The notes: a model not told the origin generated them from the sequence alone. A DNA stretch of 64,000 nt from Mesorhabditis belari (GCA_958450365.1 CAUEEP010000917.1:768001-832000), one strand, 5' to 3'. Counted from the stretch's first letter, positions 9,476-20,410 are shown. Program-made: numbers and translations.

Positions 9476-10790
9476 ATTTTTTGCATCTATCAACATCGTC
9501 TCGGGAGTTATTCCACGTCGTCTCACGATCTTCAAACATCGACGATTCATCATAGAGTGGACTCCTCCTGAAAATCGGTGGTATCTCGTTGACAAACTTT
9601 AAGATGACTTATACTTGGATAGTTTCGAAATCCAAATGATTCAGCGATCATTTCTAGATATTGGACACACACAAAACACAAAATCCATGTGCAAGAGTCA
9701 AAGAGCAACGAGATGTCGATCAAAGGACCTTACTGAAATCTGGTTTTCGGTCCTTCCGACGCAAAAATTTCGTCAACCTTTTTGAGCTGTCAAGATTGTC
9801 AAGACCTTGACAGCCTGGGAAACCGGAGATCTTGACTCTCCGAAGCAGATCTGCCTGGGAAACTTCGAATTCGATTCGAAAAAGCGTAAAAATAAAGTAA
9901 ATATCCAAGAGCACAAATATACAAAAGAAAATCAAATAAGATTTCTAGATTAAAAACAATAGAACATTTAGAACCAAAAATGGAACCCCGACCGGATTTT
10001 TTCTTTCCCGATCTTTCTTTTGCATCAACCTAGTAGTTGGAGTTTCTTACTTGAGATTGAAGATGAGAATTGGCAGAGCCAACAAAATCAATAACAAACA
10101 AAATGAATAGCGCCAATCGATTCGCCGATCCCGAGAACCTACAAATTCAAAGCCAAATATCTTTTTTGAGCGATCTACAGAGCAAAAGAAGAATCCCTAT
10201 GAAAAGCGGGAAAATCTTTACCTTTTTCGTACCTTTACTACCGTAACCGATCCGATAGTTTTCAGATCCTCTTGTAAGAGCTAAAGCTTCGTTTATGGGG
10301 AATTTTCAGATCCCCACCGAAATCCGTGCAACTTATATGTCGACGTTGCTCTTCATCACGACAAGGCTTGTCTCTAGACAGCAAAATTAGGCAAAAGTCA
10401 ATGATTTTGACTCCTGGATGGACTACAGTGCTCATGTTGTTACAGTAGATTGCTAGAGTCCTATGGCACCGATTTACAGTAGAGTTTAGATCCGAGCCTC
10501 ACTGTGCGAATGCGGGTGTGAAGGCGGAGGTTCTCCTCAAGCAACAAGCCTACATCAACGCGGAATTGCGATTGACTTTGAAGTCGATTTTGAGTAAATT
10601 TGATGTCCGGCTGAGTTGAATTGTTAAAATGATAAGGAAAAATGCAAATTTTACGGACCGAACAGATTCTTCAGAGGAAACGCCGCCAACGCGCTCGTCC
10701 ACTCGGTAGAGAGAACCGGAATCACATTTGAATGTGAATTGATTTAGATATACATACATTCAAAATAAAACTTTTTTGGTTAAATCTAGC
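9476..10790 (-). repeat. Module C copy 1 with broken small ORFs
   Basis: This minus-strand copy of the module is best preserved at 23762-24800. It carries the ORF 10759-10550 (69 codons; VDERVGGVSSEESV then an FFLIILTIQL stretch), the conserved GTCGTGATGAAGAGCAACGT region near 10340, a CTCTGTAG acceptor near 10185 and remains of the membrane-segment ORF to about 10000. It also holds the intact empty site (9950-9970) of the foldback element at 58127. 9540-9760 repeats at 57710-57920. Confidence 0.5.
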
Positions 10791-11595
10791 AACGCGGAGG
10801 ATTTAAATGCATCCAATTTGGTGGAAAGTCTCGAAACTGGTCTAGAATATTGACATCATTACAGAACTACAGTAGAACGACCGGAAACTCGGCAAGAATA
10901 AGCTAAATCACGAAAAAACCCGAAATTTTTGCCTTTCTGTAAATAGCGATTTGAATAAACTTTCCGAAAAGCTAAAAGATCAACAATTTTTCACAGAATG
11001 GCAGCGATTTTTTCAAAAACCATCCATGGAAAAGAAAAAGTTTGTAAAATCTTTGTATTATTAGAAATGAATCGGGGATTTTGGTTTTTTAACCCCGCCT
11101 TTATAGCTTGCCCTGTTACAATTTTCCAAAAAAAACTTCAGAAAAATATTTCGGGACAAAGTGATGGGCGTTCAAAAGGTGACGATCCGTTTTCAAGTGC
11201 CCTTTCAAAACTACGAGGACAAGGAGTTATGACAAGCCAGCAATCCCTCCAATCTCCAATCGATGTGTATCCCATTCCAATTATTCTGGCTAACTTTTTT
11301 ATTTCCTTCTACTCGGCCATTTATAAAGCTTTATTTTTTATACGAAACAAATAATACATCCTTGTCAAATAAAAATCATACATCGAAACAAAGATTCATC
11401 GTTGTCAACTTCTGCTCCAGTTGCATAGGCAATATCGAAAATGGATGAATTGGATGAAATCAATGACAATGTGACCATGACATAATAAAAGCACTAAAAC
11501 TGTATCAAACCCGATCAAAAAAAACTCTCAAAACTCCATCTTTCCCGATTGCGGATGAATGTAGAAAGCGAAAAATTCTATTCCGGTTAGGGGAT
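10791..11595. repeat. Module E tail and 3' tail of F-box locus 2
   Basis: 10791-11140 is the E tail ending at CCCCGCCTTTATAGCTTGCCC. 11140-11290 holds the block GATGGGCGTTCAAA…ACGATCCG found downstream of every F-box copy. The poly(A) signal for locus 2 reads TTTATT on the plus strand at 11330-11335. 11500-11595 still encodes the normal family C-terminus in a frame the gene no longer uses. Confidence 0.55.
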
Positions 11596-12555
11596 CTATA
11601 ACATCCGTGTATGTGTTTGATCGAAACATGTAGGCACAATCCCTCCTCGAGTCAATATTCCGGTGTCTGATTTCTCTGTGAAATCAAAATCGTAATTCAA
11701 ATGCTTATCCCAGATTTCTTTCGCGGTTTTGACGACTTTTTGCTGATTTTCCCAGTCGAAACGCTTCATTCCAGGGAATCGTGAAAGAAAATCAACGATT
11801 CGGCGATGCCTCTCCTGAGAATTATCGTCATACACATAAAAAGCCGCTTTCAAATTCTTGCTTGGGATCCCCTTTACAACAATTGATGGCACGACCTTTT
11901 CAAACCCATCATCGGTCAAGTGTATTCCAGTGATTTGCAAAAATTTTATCGAAGTCTTGGCAAAAGCAGCGTAGTAGAAGTGAAACGCATCAGCGGAAGT
12001 ACAACGAAAACGGACTTCTTTGCAGTCATTCATCTGATTTGCAATGAAATGTTCGCTGACCACTTGATTTTCTTTCAACAAATCAATCTTCACGTCAATA
12101 ACCGCGGATTCTCCAATCACCGAGCGGAAATTCTCAAGAAACTTCAGCAAACACTCGTTCGTGTGCACAGCGAGGTCCAAACGTTTCACAGACTTCAAGT
12201 GATTCAGAATCGCCGCCTTTTGGTCGCGGAATCGTTCATCGAACAATCCAATGTAAAATAGGTCACACGAGAGGATCCGTGTTAACAATGGAAAGTGGAG
12301 AGCGACATTAAGCGTGAGGGTGGAGTCATGGGGACGATGGTTGATGGAAATCCTATCACCACGAGATAAGATCCGGTGCACGTGACGTCCAAAAACTAGC
12401 CAGGGTGTCCGCAGCAGAATCGATTGAAACCCTGCATTCACCTTGACCAATTCGATCGTATCTTCGGGCTTCATTTGCTCCAAAACCTCGAGCTTTAGGT
12501 CATAGCATAGCTTCTGCATGGGGAATGACGTCAACTTTCGCATTTCAAACGACAT
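11596..12555 (-). CDS. F-box-like family protein, locus 2, altered C-terminus (319 aa)
   Basis: The start at 12555 (MSFEMRKL) follows a TTTACAG acceptor (AG at 12577-12576); an upstream in-frame ATG at 12651 lies before the acceptor and is unlikely. The F-box spans residues 11-48 and the body matches locus 1. At the conserved TEKSDIFRRNID site a net 7-base loss replaces IFRRN and shifts frame, giving the tail TGILTRGGIVPTCFDQTHTRML. The original downstream codons (RRDCV…FAFYVHP) are still visible out of frame. Residues AFHFYYAAFAKTS and IVDFLSRFPGMKRF are intact. It is either a shortened variant or a young pseudogene. Confidence 0.65.
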   Translation of the reverse strand: MSFEMRKLTSFPMQKLCYDLKLEVLEQMKPEDTIELVKVNAGFQSILLRTPWLVFGRHVHRILSRGDRISINHRPHDSTLTLNVALHFPLLTRILSCDLFYIGLFDERFRDQKAAILNHLKSVKRLDLAVHTNECLLKFLENFRSVIGESAVIDVKIDLLKENQVVSEHFIANQMNDCKEVRFRCTSADAFHFYYAAFAKTSIKFLQITGIHLTDDGFEKVVPSIVVKGIPSKNLKAAFYVYDDNSQERHRRIVDFLSRFPGMKRFDWENQQKVVKTAKEIWDKHLNYDFDFTEKSDTGILTRGGIVPTCFDQTHTRML

Positions 12556-12638
12556 TTTGCTTGGCGTCCGTCGACCTGTAAATAAAAAAACAATTAGACT
12601 TCCAAAACCAAGTCGGCAATTGGAATTAAAAGCGTTTA

Positions 12639-13026
12639 CTGGGTGTGTCATAATTAATCATCACTTGAATGTAGCTCATTCAAAAGGTAAACGAATCCCA
12701 CCAGAATTTTACAGGAAAATTTTGAGTGGGTCTCCTGTAGCGGTGTCTATTATCTCACCGATAGGAGTTCACAAATACTTTAAACATGTCTTCAAAGTTG
12801 GGAGTCACATTATGCCTGGCACAAAACTAGATTGTGTGCCAGGTTGAGCGCCACCCCTAAAATTGAAAGCCCATTTAAAAAATTGTGGACTCTTATCGAT
12901 TAGATAATGGGCACCGCTACCGGAGACCCGCGCCCAAATCGCTCGTAAAATTTTTGTGAAAATCGGTGATGATTTGACTTAGCTAGACCCTCCTGAAGCG
13001 ATTATGAATAATTATGACGCACCCTG
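12639..13026. mobile_element. TA-flanked MITE upstream of F-box locus 2
   Basis: The element is 388 bp, with ends CTGGGTGTGTCATAATTA and TAATTATGACGCACCCTG, flanked by TTTA and TACA. The inner inverted pair (CTGTAGCGGTGTCTATTATC and its complement) lies at 12733 and about 12900. Confidence 0.8.
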
Positions 13027-14690
13027 TACACAAGATTATCAACAATCTCTAGATAACTCGGCTCATCAACGGCTCATCAGAAGGAACATGAAAAATTTCA
13101 ACCCCGTGCTATCAAGACAGTAAAAAAACTATTTTAAGCCATCTATGAATCCGAACAAATAAGATGTTTAATTTTTGACCGTAGAACACAAAAAGATGAA
13201 AAGCGAAAAGAAACTTCCGCTCACGCTATTCGATGTGAGTGTAATTAGTCTCATTAATGGTTTTCTATAAAGACAACAACGTGGTACAACGCGAGCTCAG
13301 CCACGATACGCCGATCACTTCCCTCTACTAGAATATCGACCATATCAGGCTAAACGTCGAATCGCAGAAGTTCGTGGGTTTGTTTTTGGGTTATGATCTA
13401 AATGTTTATGCTTTTGTACAGCTTTCTTTTGCTTTGAGTTGCCCGCTCTATAGGCAAGTTATATACACAACCGCTTTTTAACTTTAAACCAACTTAAAGG
13501 AATTTGCTTCTTTGTTAGCGCGGTAGAATTCAATCTTATTTTGGTCAAAAATTAGCAAATTCCAAACTGCAACTTTACCCCTTAGAATCAAAACAAAATG
13601 TGCGATACGTTAACTTCATTTTGTTTAGCATCAGGGACTTTCATTATTCTATCAATTTAGGCCTATCGTCAGTACCAACGGATTTGAGGTTCTACACGGC
13701 ACCGATACACAGCTCAACTCTGTCGCTTAAAATAGAGAGTTTGAGAAGCCGTTGATCAGGTAAGATTTAACTAAACTTGACGCCTTTATTTGCCCGAGAT
13801 CAAGATAAATATCAAAGGTATAAGATAATGCAACTGCCCGACGCTAAAAAAAAGGAAAATGAAACAACAAAACAGCTACCCGCCATTTTAGAAAGCTTCA
13901 CAAAAGTAAAAACATTTAGATCAAAACCCCGAAAACAAACTCACAAACTCCTGCGATTCGGTTGATATGGGCGAGGAGTGATGGGTGATAGTAGAATGGA
14001 ATATAGTGGGGTGGAGTGGCCGGCGTGTCGTGGCTAAGCTCGCATTGTACCCGAAATACGGTGGGTCAGCAGCATCATCTCTGTAAAAAGAAGCATATAC
14101 AGGTTGTTAAGGGGTTTTCGTTAGAAATAGTAAAAACAGGAAAAAAAGTTAAAAGAAAATAGGCCCCACTAGGGAGGAGCTGGTAGCATGAATGACTGTT
14201 CCGAAAATTTCGCGTTTTTTTTTACAAAATCATTAGTTGAATATCTTTTCCTTGAGGATACTCAGCTAACTGGCGAAACACTCGCTAGCCAATGGGTAAT
14301 AATAGATTCGCCAATGGCTATAAAAAGAAAGAAAAGATTTGCCAATGGTTTGAAGCCGGAGATACGGCGATTTTTGCTTTTTCTTTTCTTGCTTGCAAGA
14401 GGAAACTCGAATTTTTTTTGACGCGTTTGGGTGGTACGAAGTTGAAGGTTTTTAGGGTCTGCCTATCGTGGTTGAGGATTCTTATCAGGCGGAGTTATCT
14501 AGAGATAGAATGGTTGGGATTTTGTCTAGAAGCTTTAAACTCTGCTTTTCTGGTTTTTGCGAAATTGTAATTGTTTTTTTATTTTTTCACATCCTTGCAA
14601 ACTGGATGTCACCCAAGAATCTAAATGTTTTAGCCGATTATGAATGCAAGTAGCTTTTTCTGGAAATTTATCATCAAAGGCAAATTATTT
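13027..14690 (+). repeat. Module F copy 2
   Basis: Order along the module: ACTTCCGCTCACGCTAT and a GTGGTACAACGCGAGCTC arm (13200-13460), a GATCAGGTAAG donor-like site (13755), the 62-codon ORF (13777), the inverted arm (13930-14070), and a third part with GCCAATGGTTTGAAGCCGG (14180-14690). Two overlapping frames, 14188-14421 and 14292-14570, are open but their equivalents in other copies are not consistently open, so neither is called a gene. Confidence 0.55.
13777..13965 (+). other. Conserved 62-codon ORF in module F (copy 2)
   Basis: The ORF reads FARDQDKYQRYKIMQLPDAK then KENETTKQL, ILESFTK and RSKPRKQTHKLLRFG. It is open with the same stop at 19101-19301, 49388-49573 and 56047-56232, and damaged at 25586-25792 (-) and 61.85 kb. 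It is very polar and basic and has no domain I recognise. A CAG/GTAAGA donor lies 20-40 bases upstream, so this segment may be intron or a separate exon. Confidence 0.3.
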
Positions 14691-14891
14691 TTTGATGTTG
14701 TATTTGGTAAAACCCGAATTCCCCCGGTTCGAGTAAGGATTGGCAACTTTCCCATTTTGGCTCAGAATTTAAATGTTTTGAACGGTAATACGTTACTAGT
14801 TACCACTTGTTAATCATGCTTTATACTTTCGAACAAAGTTTAGGAGTTTTTAACTTTTGTCTTTTATATTTTCATCGGACTAAATTTTCGA
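14691..14891. repeat. Module G copy 1
   Basis: The stretch matches 62700-62906 (CCAGTTCGAGTA…GGCAACTTTCCCATTT; ACGTT.CTAGTTACCACTTG; TTCATCGGACTAAATTTTC). The match stops exactly at the Merlin terminal repeat. I see no gene. Confidence 0.6.
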
Positions 14892-15273
14892 TACTTGTGG
14901 AGTATCCGGGGGGGGGGTAAAATTTTAAGATCCGGGAGGGTAAAATTTTAAAAACCAACCAAATGCCCAAAAATGTTTTTCTTGTTTTCTTGCCAGGCTT
15001 CGATCCTCTTGGCTTTGCCGCTGTTTGCGTGTGGTAACTAAATTTTATAACTATACCATCAACGAATAAACAAGATGCACGAGTAATGCAAGAACATAAA
15101 CATAAAGCAAACATAATAATTAGATAAATTTGTGAAGTACAACAGTGACTATTTGTAACAGTGACAATGAATACTACTTGTAAAAATCTATAGAATTTAC
15201 TTCTAGGCCAGGAGGCCAAAAACGAGCAATATCCTTGAGAATTTGCTCAAATGCGTCCGCGCCTTTGGGCAAA

Positions 15274-16101
15274 CTAAGGCGCCAGAGTCCTTCTGGCAAT
15301 CCATGACTCAATCATGTGTACGTGGGTTCCATGACAAAATCGATTGCTATCTTTGAAAGGACGCCAGAAGCGTTCTATTGTTTGCGTATGGATAGTCGCA
15401 TCTTTCGGATCCACAAAATTCACGCTATGATTTACCCATCGCCACGTGTATTGTTTGTCGTTCGCCAAAGGGCGGTATGCTTTCCATCCATCGGAAAGAA
15501 TATGAGAACCTGGCGCAATAAAGCGATGGATTTCTCGAATGAGAGTCTCCGAGGATTGATCAGGCACAATGACGGCAAAATATGATTTCGTTTCACGACA
15601 TATACCGCCGAATACCCACTTTTCTGGTACGATTCTTCCTTTGTGGTTTTTCCTCTTTGCAATTAGCGTCTCATCAATTTCAACCGTGAGTCCAGGGCCC
15701 CCAATTTGTCCTTGCTGCTTTCTTGATACAATCCAAGCGCATACTTGGCGCATATACTTATTCCAATCAACCATTGTGTTATTGGCCCATCCCAATTCGT
15801 CTTTGAGAAAATCAATCGAGTGATGTCCAGAGCTCCAAATCGACAAATATTTGACCAGTTCATGGAATGGGCGGTGTGAAAGAGAAAAAAAATTGTTTAC
15901 TCTCATGCCCTTTGTTGCTTTATTTCTTTTGGCTCGTTCACGAATACACTTGTCACACTCCCAACGATAAACATCCTTCTCCTTACTGCGAATCTTCATT
16001 TTACGACCACATCCACATGCCGGTGCTGCAAGGATTCCTGCTTGAACAAAAATATCAATCACATCACGCTCGGAAAGCGCGCTCACCTCAGAATATCGCA
16101 T
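15274..16101 (-). CDS. Merlin/IS1595-family transposase (275 aa from MRYSEV)
   Basis: The protein is a DDE transposase of the ISXO2/IS1595-like fold used by eukaryotic Merlin elements. In order: an N-terminal zinc ribbon (C29, C31, C49, C52; motifs ACGCGRKM and ECDKC), a basic linker, and the catalytic core with D143 in VEIDET, D204 in LSDGWKAY and E243 in TQTIERFW. The open frame extends upstream to 16245, but those residues fall in a foldback insertion; MRYSEV follows a pyrimidine-rich TTTTTTTAG and is the more natural start. There is no internal stop, and about 275 residues is near the expected size for the family, so activity cannot be excluded. Confidence 0.85.
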   Translation of the reverse strand: MRYSEVSALSERDVIDIFVQAGILAAPACGCGRKMKIRSKEKDVYRWECDKCIRERAKRNKATKGMRVNNFFSLSHRPFHELVKYLSIWSSGHHSIDFLKDELGWANNTMVDWNKYMRQVCAWIVSRKQQGQIGGPGLTVEIDETLIAKRKNHKGRIVPEKWVFGGICRETKSYFAVIVPDQSSETLIREIHRFIAPGSHILSDGWKAYRPLANDKQYTWRWVNHSVNFVDPKDATIHTQTIERFWRPFKDSNRFCHGTHVHMIESWIARRTLAP

Positions 16102-16115
16102 TCTAAAAAAAACTT

Positions 16116-16260
16116 TTGATAGTATCCTAGTTGGGGGACCACTTTTTTCTTCAAAACCACATGTGGGTTGGGCATCTGCCGGACCCACATCAACACATAA
16201 AACTACCTCAAAAAATGGTTTTGAAGAAAAAAAATGATCCGCCAACTAGGATATTATCAA
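16116..16260. mobile_element. 145-bp foldback element nested in the Merlin 5' region
   Basis: Inverted arms of about 44 bp read TTGATAGTATCCTAGTTGG … TTCTTCAAAACCA, with the complement at 16216-16260. The arms are close to 90% identical by eye. It lies immediately upstream of the transposase start. Confidence 0.7.
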
Positions 16261-16519
16261 CACTTCTAATAATGACATAAAAAATTTTTGTAGAAGTTAC
16301 GTTTTTGATCGAGTATCACCTCGAATCACGTAATCAAGTCATCATCTCAATAACTTGAATATCTTTACATTTGAAGGGAATTTGCCACCAAATCACTTAA
16401 GCGGCTGAATATCTTTAAAAGGGGTCGTGTATAACGTATATAAAATTTTACCCCCCCGGATCATAAAATTTTACCCCCCGGATATTGAAAGACCCCCCCA
16501 GCCGGATACTCCACAAGTA

Positions 16520-17096
16520 CCCAAAATGGTAATCCAAATGCTTATCCCAGATTTCTCTCGCGATTTTGATGACTTTTTGCTGATTTTCCCCGTCGAAAAG
16601 CTTCATTCCAGGGAATCGCGAAAGAAAATCGACGATTCGGCAATTCCTCGCCTGAGAATCATGGTCATTCATATAAATAGCCGCTTTCAAATTCTTGGTT
16701 GGGATCCCTTCTTCAACGATTGATTGCAAGACCTTTTCAAACCCATCATCGGCCCAATATATTCCAGTGATTTCCAAGAATTTTATTGAAGTCTTGGCAG
16801 AAGCAGCGTAGTAGAAGTGAAATGCAGCAGCGGAAGTACAGTCAAAACTGACTTTTTCGCAGTCATTCATCTGATTTGCAATGAAATTCTTGAAATGTTC
16901 GCTGATCATGTGATTTTCTTTCAAGAAACCAAAGTTCACGTCAATATCCGCGCCTTCTCCAATCACCAAGCGGAAATTCTCAAGAAATTTCAGCAACAAC
17001 TCGTTCGTGTCCACAGAGAGGTCCAAATGTTTCACAGACTTCAAGTGATTCAGAATCGCCGCGTTTTGGTCGTGGAATCGGTCGCTTGATGAGGTC
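16520..17096 (-). pseudogene. F-box family locus 3, internal fragment
   Basis: In the minus-strand frame of 17296-16448 the family match runs from FHDQNAAILNHLKSV to EIWDKHLDYHF. It covers roughly residues 110-290 of a full protein and includes FYYAA.AKTSIKF and IVDFLSRFPGMK. The F-box half is replaced at about 17097 by unrelated sequence, and the C-terminal block is cut by the Merlin end at 16519. The middle remains open without a stop. Confidence 0.75.
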
Positions 17097-17589
17097 AATC
17101 TTGATGTACTTTCCCATCTAGCGCATTGGTTAAAGCGATTAACAGCAAAATTTCTATTTCCCAGACCCTTTCTAACTGTCATTAATACGCCAGATGGGTT
17201 GCGTTCAAGCAAACTTTTGTGTAGAATCGCATCGATACAATGAACTTCGATACAACGATTTTGAAATTCTAAAACGTGCCCTAAATTTCTGCCCAAGCCA
17301 AATGCAATCAGTGGCCGTCGAGGGCAGCTAGGCTAGCAATTGGAGGCACGTTTTTGGTTCGTTATATCGAAATTTTCGTTCCCCAAGCTATTCTTTATAT
17401 CGAACTTTGTTTGTACTTTGTTTTGTTTAAACGCATCGTTTCTGACGCACTGAATTCTCAAAGTTACTCTGATAAAACATAAAGAAATCGGTGTGCTAGA
17501 AAGGGTATGTTTCCGTGAAAGTACGAGTACAAAGTATAAAGTACAAAAGCTATAACAATTAGCTTAATCTTTACCATATCGAATCTTTT
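17097..17589. other. Mostly unique spacer with a 120-bp local repeat
   Basis: 17220-17345 (AATCGCATCGATACAATGAACTTCG to AGGGCAGCTAGG) recurs at 17955-18090. The line around 17110-17200 has a weak tRNA-like look (TAGCGCATTGGTTAAAGCG) but no acceptable fold. I see no gene. Confidence 0.4.
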
Positions 17590-17807
17590 AGATAGTTGAC
17601 GAAATCGAGAAGAAAAGCGAAAAAGTGGATGGAAAGAAGAACGAAGAGCAAAAGGCTGGGGAGGAGATGAAATTGGAGGTGGATGGAGAGGCGAAAATCG
17701 ATAAAGAGACTGAAATGATCGTGAAGAAACGGAAGAAAATGAAAGAGGCTCAAGAAGCGATTCCTGTTCCCGAGAAAATCAACTCGTTTGAGGAAATTGA
17801 GGTTTAG
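17590..17807 (+). other. K/E-rich terminal exon remnant (module H, best copy)
   Basis: Following a TCTTTTAG acceptor (AG at 17590-17591), the frame reads VDEIEKKSEKVDGKKNEEQK, then KLEVDGEAKIDKETEM, KKRKKMKEAQEAIPVPEKIN and ends FEEIEV-stop at 17807. Composition suggests a coiled or disordered tail. Copies at 50820-51037 (with an internal stop), 23040-23180 and 2829-2940 keep mainly the EKINSFEEIEV end. The upstream exons are not found here, so it is probably a copied fragment of a gene that lies elsewhere. Confidence 0.45.
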
Positions 17808-18170
17808 AAGAATTTTCGATTTTTGTAGAGATTTCACTTCTAGATTTTGTAGTTGACATTGAAGAAGATGAAATTGTTAGAAACAAGCAATCAGGTCACT
17901 GATAAGGCCACGGTTTGGAAACCAGAGAAGGCTAAAATTATGTAGAATCGTGTAGAAAATTGTGTAGAATCGCATCGATACAATGAACTTCGATGTAACG
18001 CTTTTGAAATTCTAAAACGTGCCCTAAACCTCTGCCCAAGCCAAGTGCAATCAGTGGCCTTCCAGGGCAGCTAGGATAGCAATTTGAGGCAAGAGAATCA
18101 GAGTTTAAAGCTTCTAGACAAAATTCTAAACATTCTATCTCTAGATAACTCCGCCTGATAAGAATCCAGT
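17808..18170. repeat. Module H copy 2 (short), local repeat and module F tail
   Basis: 17812-17940 is the start of module H. 17955-18090 repeats 17220-17345. 18090-18165 is the reverse complement of the end of module F (GTTTAAAGCTTCTAGACAAAATTC). The joints are abrupt. Confidence 0.5.
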
Positions 18171-18352
18171 TGTGTGCCAGGTTGAGCGCGACCCCCAAAG
18201 CTGAAATCCATTTAAAAAAATTCTGAACTCCTATCGATTAGGTAATCCCTCGGCACCCGCCAAATTCCCCCGTAAAATGTTTGTGAAAATCGGTGATCAT
18301 TTGACTGAGCTAGACCCTCCCGAGTGATTATGAGTAATTATGACGCATCCTG
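18171..18352. mobile_element. Right half of the upstream MITE, locus 3
   Basis: The fragment starts within TTGTGTGCCAGGTTGAGCGCG and ends TAATTATGACGCATCCTG before TACACAAG. The left half and the F-box start that it should adjoin are missing. Confidence 0.7.
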
Positions 18353-19510
18353 TACACAAGATTCTCAACAACCTCTGGATAACTCCGCTTATCAACCATA
18401 ATCAGAAGGAACATGAAAAATTTCAACCCAGAGCTATCAAGACAGTAAAAACTATTTTAAGCAGTGTATGAATCCGAAAAATTAAGTTGTTTAATTTTTG
18501 ACAGCAGAACACAAAAAATGTGAAAAGCGAAGAGAAACTTCCACTCACGCTATGAGATGTGAGTGTAATTAGTCTCATTAATGGTTTTCTATAAAGACAA
18601 CAACATGGTAGAACCCGAGCTCAGCCACGATACCCCGATCACTTCCCTCTACTACACTATCGACCATATCAGGCTAAGCGTCGAATCGCAGAAGTTCGTG
18701 TTTCTTGTAGGGTTATGATCTTAATGCTTATGATTTTGTACAGCTTTCTTTTGCTTCCGCACAGCTTTTTTTTGCTTTGAGTTTTCTATAGGCAAGAAAT
18801 ATACACATTTTTAACTTAAAGGAATGTACTTTTCCGGAAAAGGGCGGTAGAATTCAATCTTATTTTGGTCAAAAATTAGCAAAATTCAAACTGCAACTCT
18901 ACCCCTTCAAATCAAGACAAAATGTGAGACACGTTAACTTCATTTTGTTTAGCATCAGAGAGTTTCATTATCCTATCAATTTAGGCCTATCGTCAGTACC
19001 AACGGATTTGAGGTTCTACACGGCTCCGATACACAGCTCAGCTCTGTCGCTTAAAATGGAGAGTTTGAGAAGCCGTTGATCAGGTAAGATTTAACTAAAC
19101 TTGATGCCTTTATTTGCCCGGGATCAAGATAAATATCAAAGGTATAAGATAATGCAACTGCCCGACGCTAAAGAAAAGGAAAATGAAACGACAAAACAGC
19201 TACGGGCCATTTTAGAAAGCTTCACAAAAGTCAAAACATTTAGATCAAAACCCCGAAAACAAACTCACAAACTTCTGCGATTCGGTGGATATTGGCGATA
19301 GTGGAATGAGTATAGTGGAGTGGGGTGGCCGGCGTGTCGTGGCTAGGCTCGTCTTGTACCCGAAATACGGTGGGTCAGCAACACCATCTCTGCAAAAAAA
19401 ACATACAGGTTGGTAAGAGGTTTTCGTTATAAATAGTAAAAACAGGAAAATGAAAATAAAAGAGGCACCCACTCGGGAGGAGCTTGTAGGATGGATGACT
19501 GTTCCGAAAA
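18353..19510 (+). repeat. Module F copy 3
   Basis: Same order as copy 2, with the conserved ORF at 19101-19301 (open, 66 codons, extended past the usual stop) and both inverted arms. The third part is cut at about 19510 by module B. Confidence 0.55.
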
Positions 19511-20094
19511 TTTGACAGCTCGATTAAGGCTGTCAAGGGGTAACTGTGGCTTTTTCTTGACTCTCCAAGATTCCATTTAGGAAGTTACCGTAATCCCGTT
19601 TTCGTAAAGATTCAGGAAAAGCTGGCGTAATACCGATGTCTTCTAACAAGGGATTGGTCAGAAGTGACCGTGACATTTCGGCATCAAAATCAGGGCCAAA
19701 CACAAGTCGAATACGGTGGTCACGATGGTGCTTTCGGATTTTCCCAAGAAACCCTAGTTTTCGAGAAAAAGCTGGTTACAAGTTTGGGCATCCAATGAAT
19801 GGATTCCAAACTATCATTCAGAAAAGTTTATCTATAGTGTTCAGCTGGTCCAGTAGGTCAACCTGGTTTGCAAGAGCCCGAACAAAAACAAGAGGACCAA
19901 GAAGAACTTTTCGGATTCTGGTGATATAGAGTTTCTAGCGAAAAGATGATTAGGAATATAAAGAAACGATGGTATTAGGAAAAACTGGAGATTTAGAGAA
20001 AAAGCCGTAAGCTATCTTTTTTGTCTGATCATGGGCCGGTGCCCTAGGATAGACCAGAAAAGAATTCTATTAAAATACGTAACATCGGAAAAAC
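19511..20094 (-). repeat. Module B copy 2 and linker
   Basis: The minus strand carries the B reading frame between about 19930 and 19640, with frame breaks (for example around 19765). The linker 19930-20094 has the GGGCCGGTGCCC motif. No intact ORF. Confidence 0.45.
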
Positions 20095-20410
20095 TTAAAG
20101 CGAAGCTTGTTAAATCTAAACAAGGTTTAAGAAATGAAATTCCAGTATTTACTGGTTATTGAAAGTTTTCTGATGAAGTTAAGATGAAAAATACACGCGT
20201 TCTACGGTCGTTTATTCGATTTGCTTCAAGAAAAAGCCAAAAACCTGCCTCATGTAAACCGCGAAACCAATCTTGAGGCGATTTCTTGAGAAAATAACCC
20301 CCACCACTACGGCTCTAGATAGTCTCTAGCTCGACCGTTTTTTGGCACCAAATAGGACTCTCGACCCTGGAAAATGGGCAGATCTTTTACGCATGATAAT
20401 AATCTATATA
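20095..20410 (-). repeat. Module E copy, right part
   Basis: This is the reverse complement of about 3760-4060 (CCAGTATTTACTGG; ACGGTCGTTTATTCG; CTCGACCCTGGAAAATGGGC). It stops at CTATATA, the integrase-like element's target duplication, and resumes at 21574. Confidence 0.7.

Larger units (their letters stand above)
14892..16519 (-). mobile_element. Merlin-type DNA transposon, 1.63 kb
   Basis: The ends are inverted: TACTTGTGGAGTATCCGG at 14892 and its complement ending at 16519. Just inside both ends is a doubled GGGGG…TAAAATTTT motif (14909-14942 and 16440-16490). One transposase gene lies inside on the minus strand. I could not find a matching 8-9 bp target duplication; the two flanks belong to different repeats (module G and an F-box fragment), so a rearrangement at or after insertion is likely. 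Confidence 0.85.

Noticed and set aside
14188..14570. Overlapping ORFs in the third part of module F (copies at 25.2, 56.5 and 62.3 kb)
   Set aside because: Two frames are open in some copies and closed in others, so there is no consistent coding frame.
17105..17215. tRNA-like sequence with TAGCGCATTGGTTAAAGCG and a GGTTGCGTTCAAGC stretch
   Set aside because: The A-box resemblance is good, but the B-box is poor and I could not draw an acceptor stem or anticodon arm of normal size.
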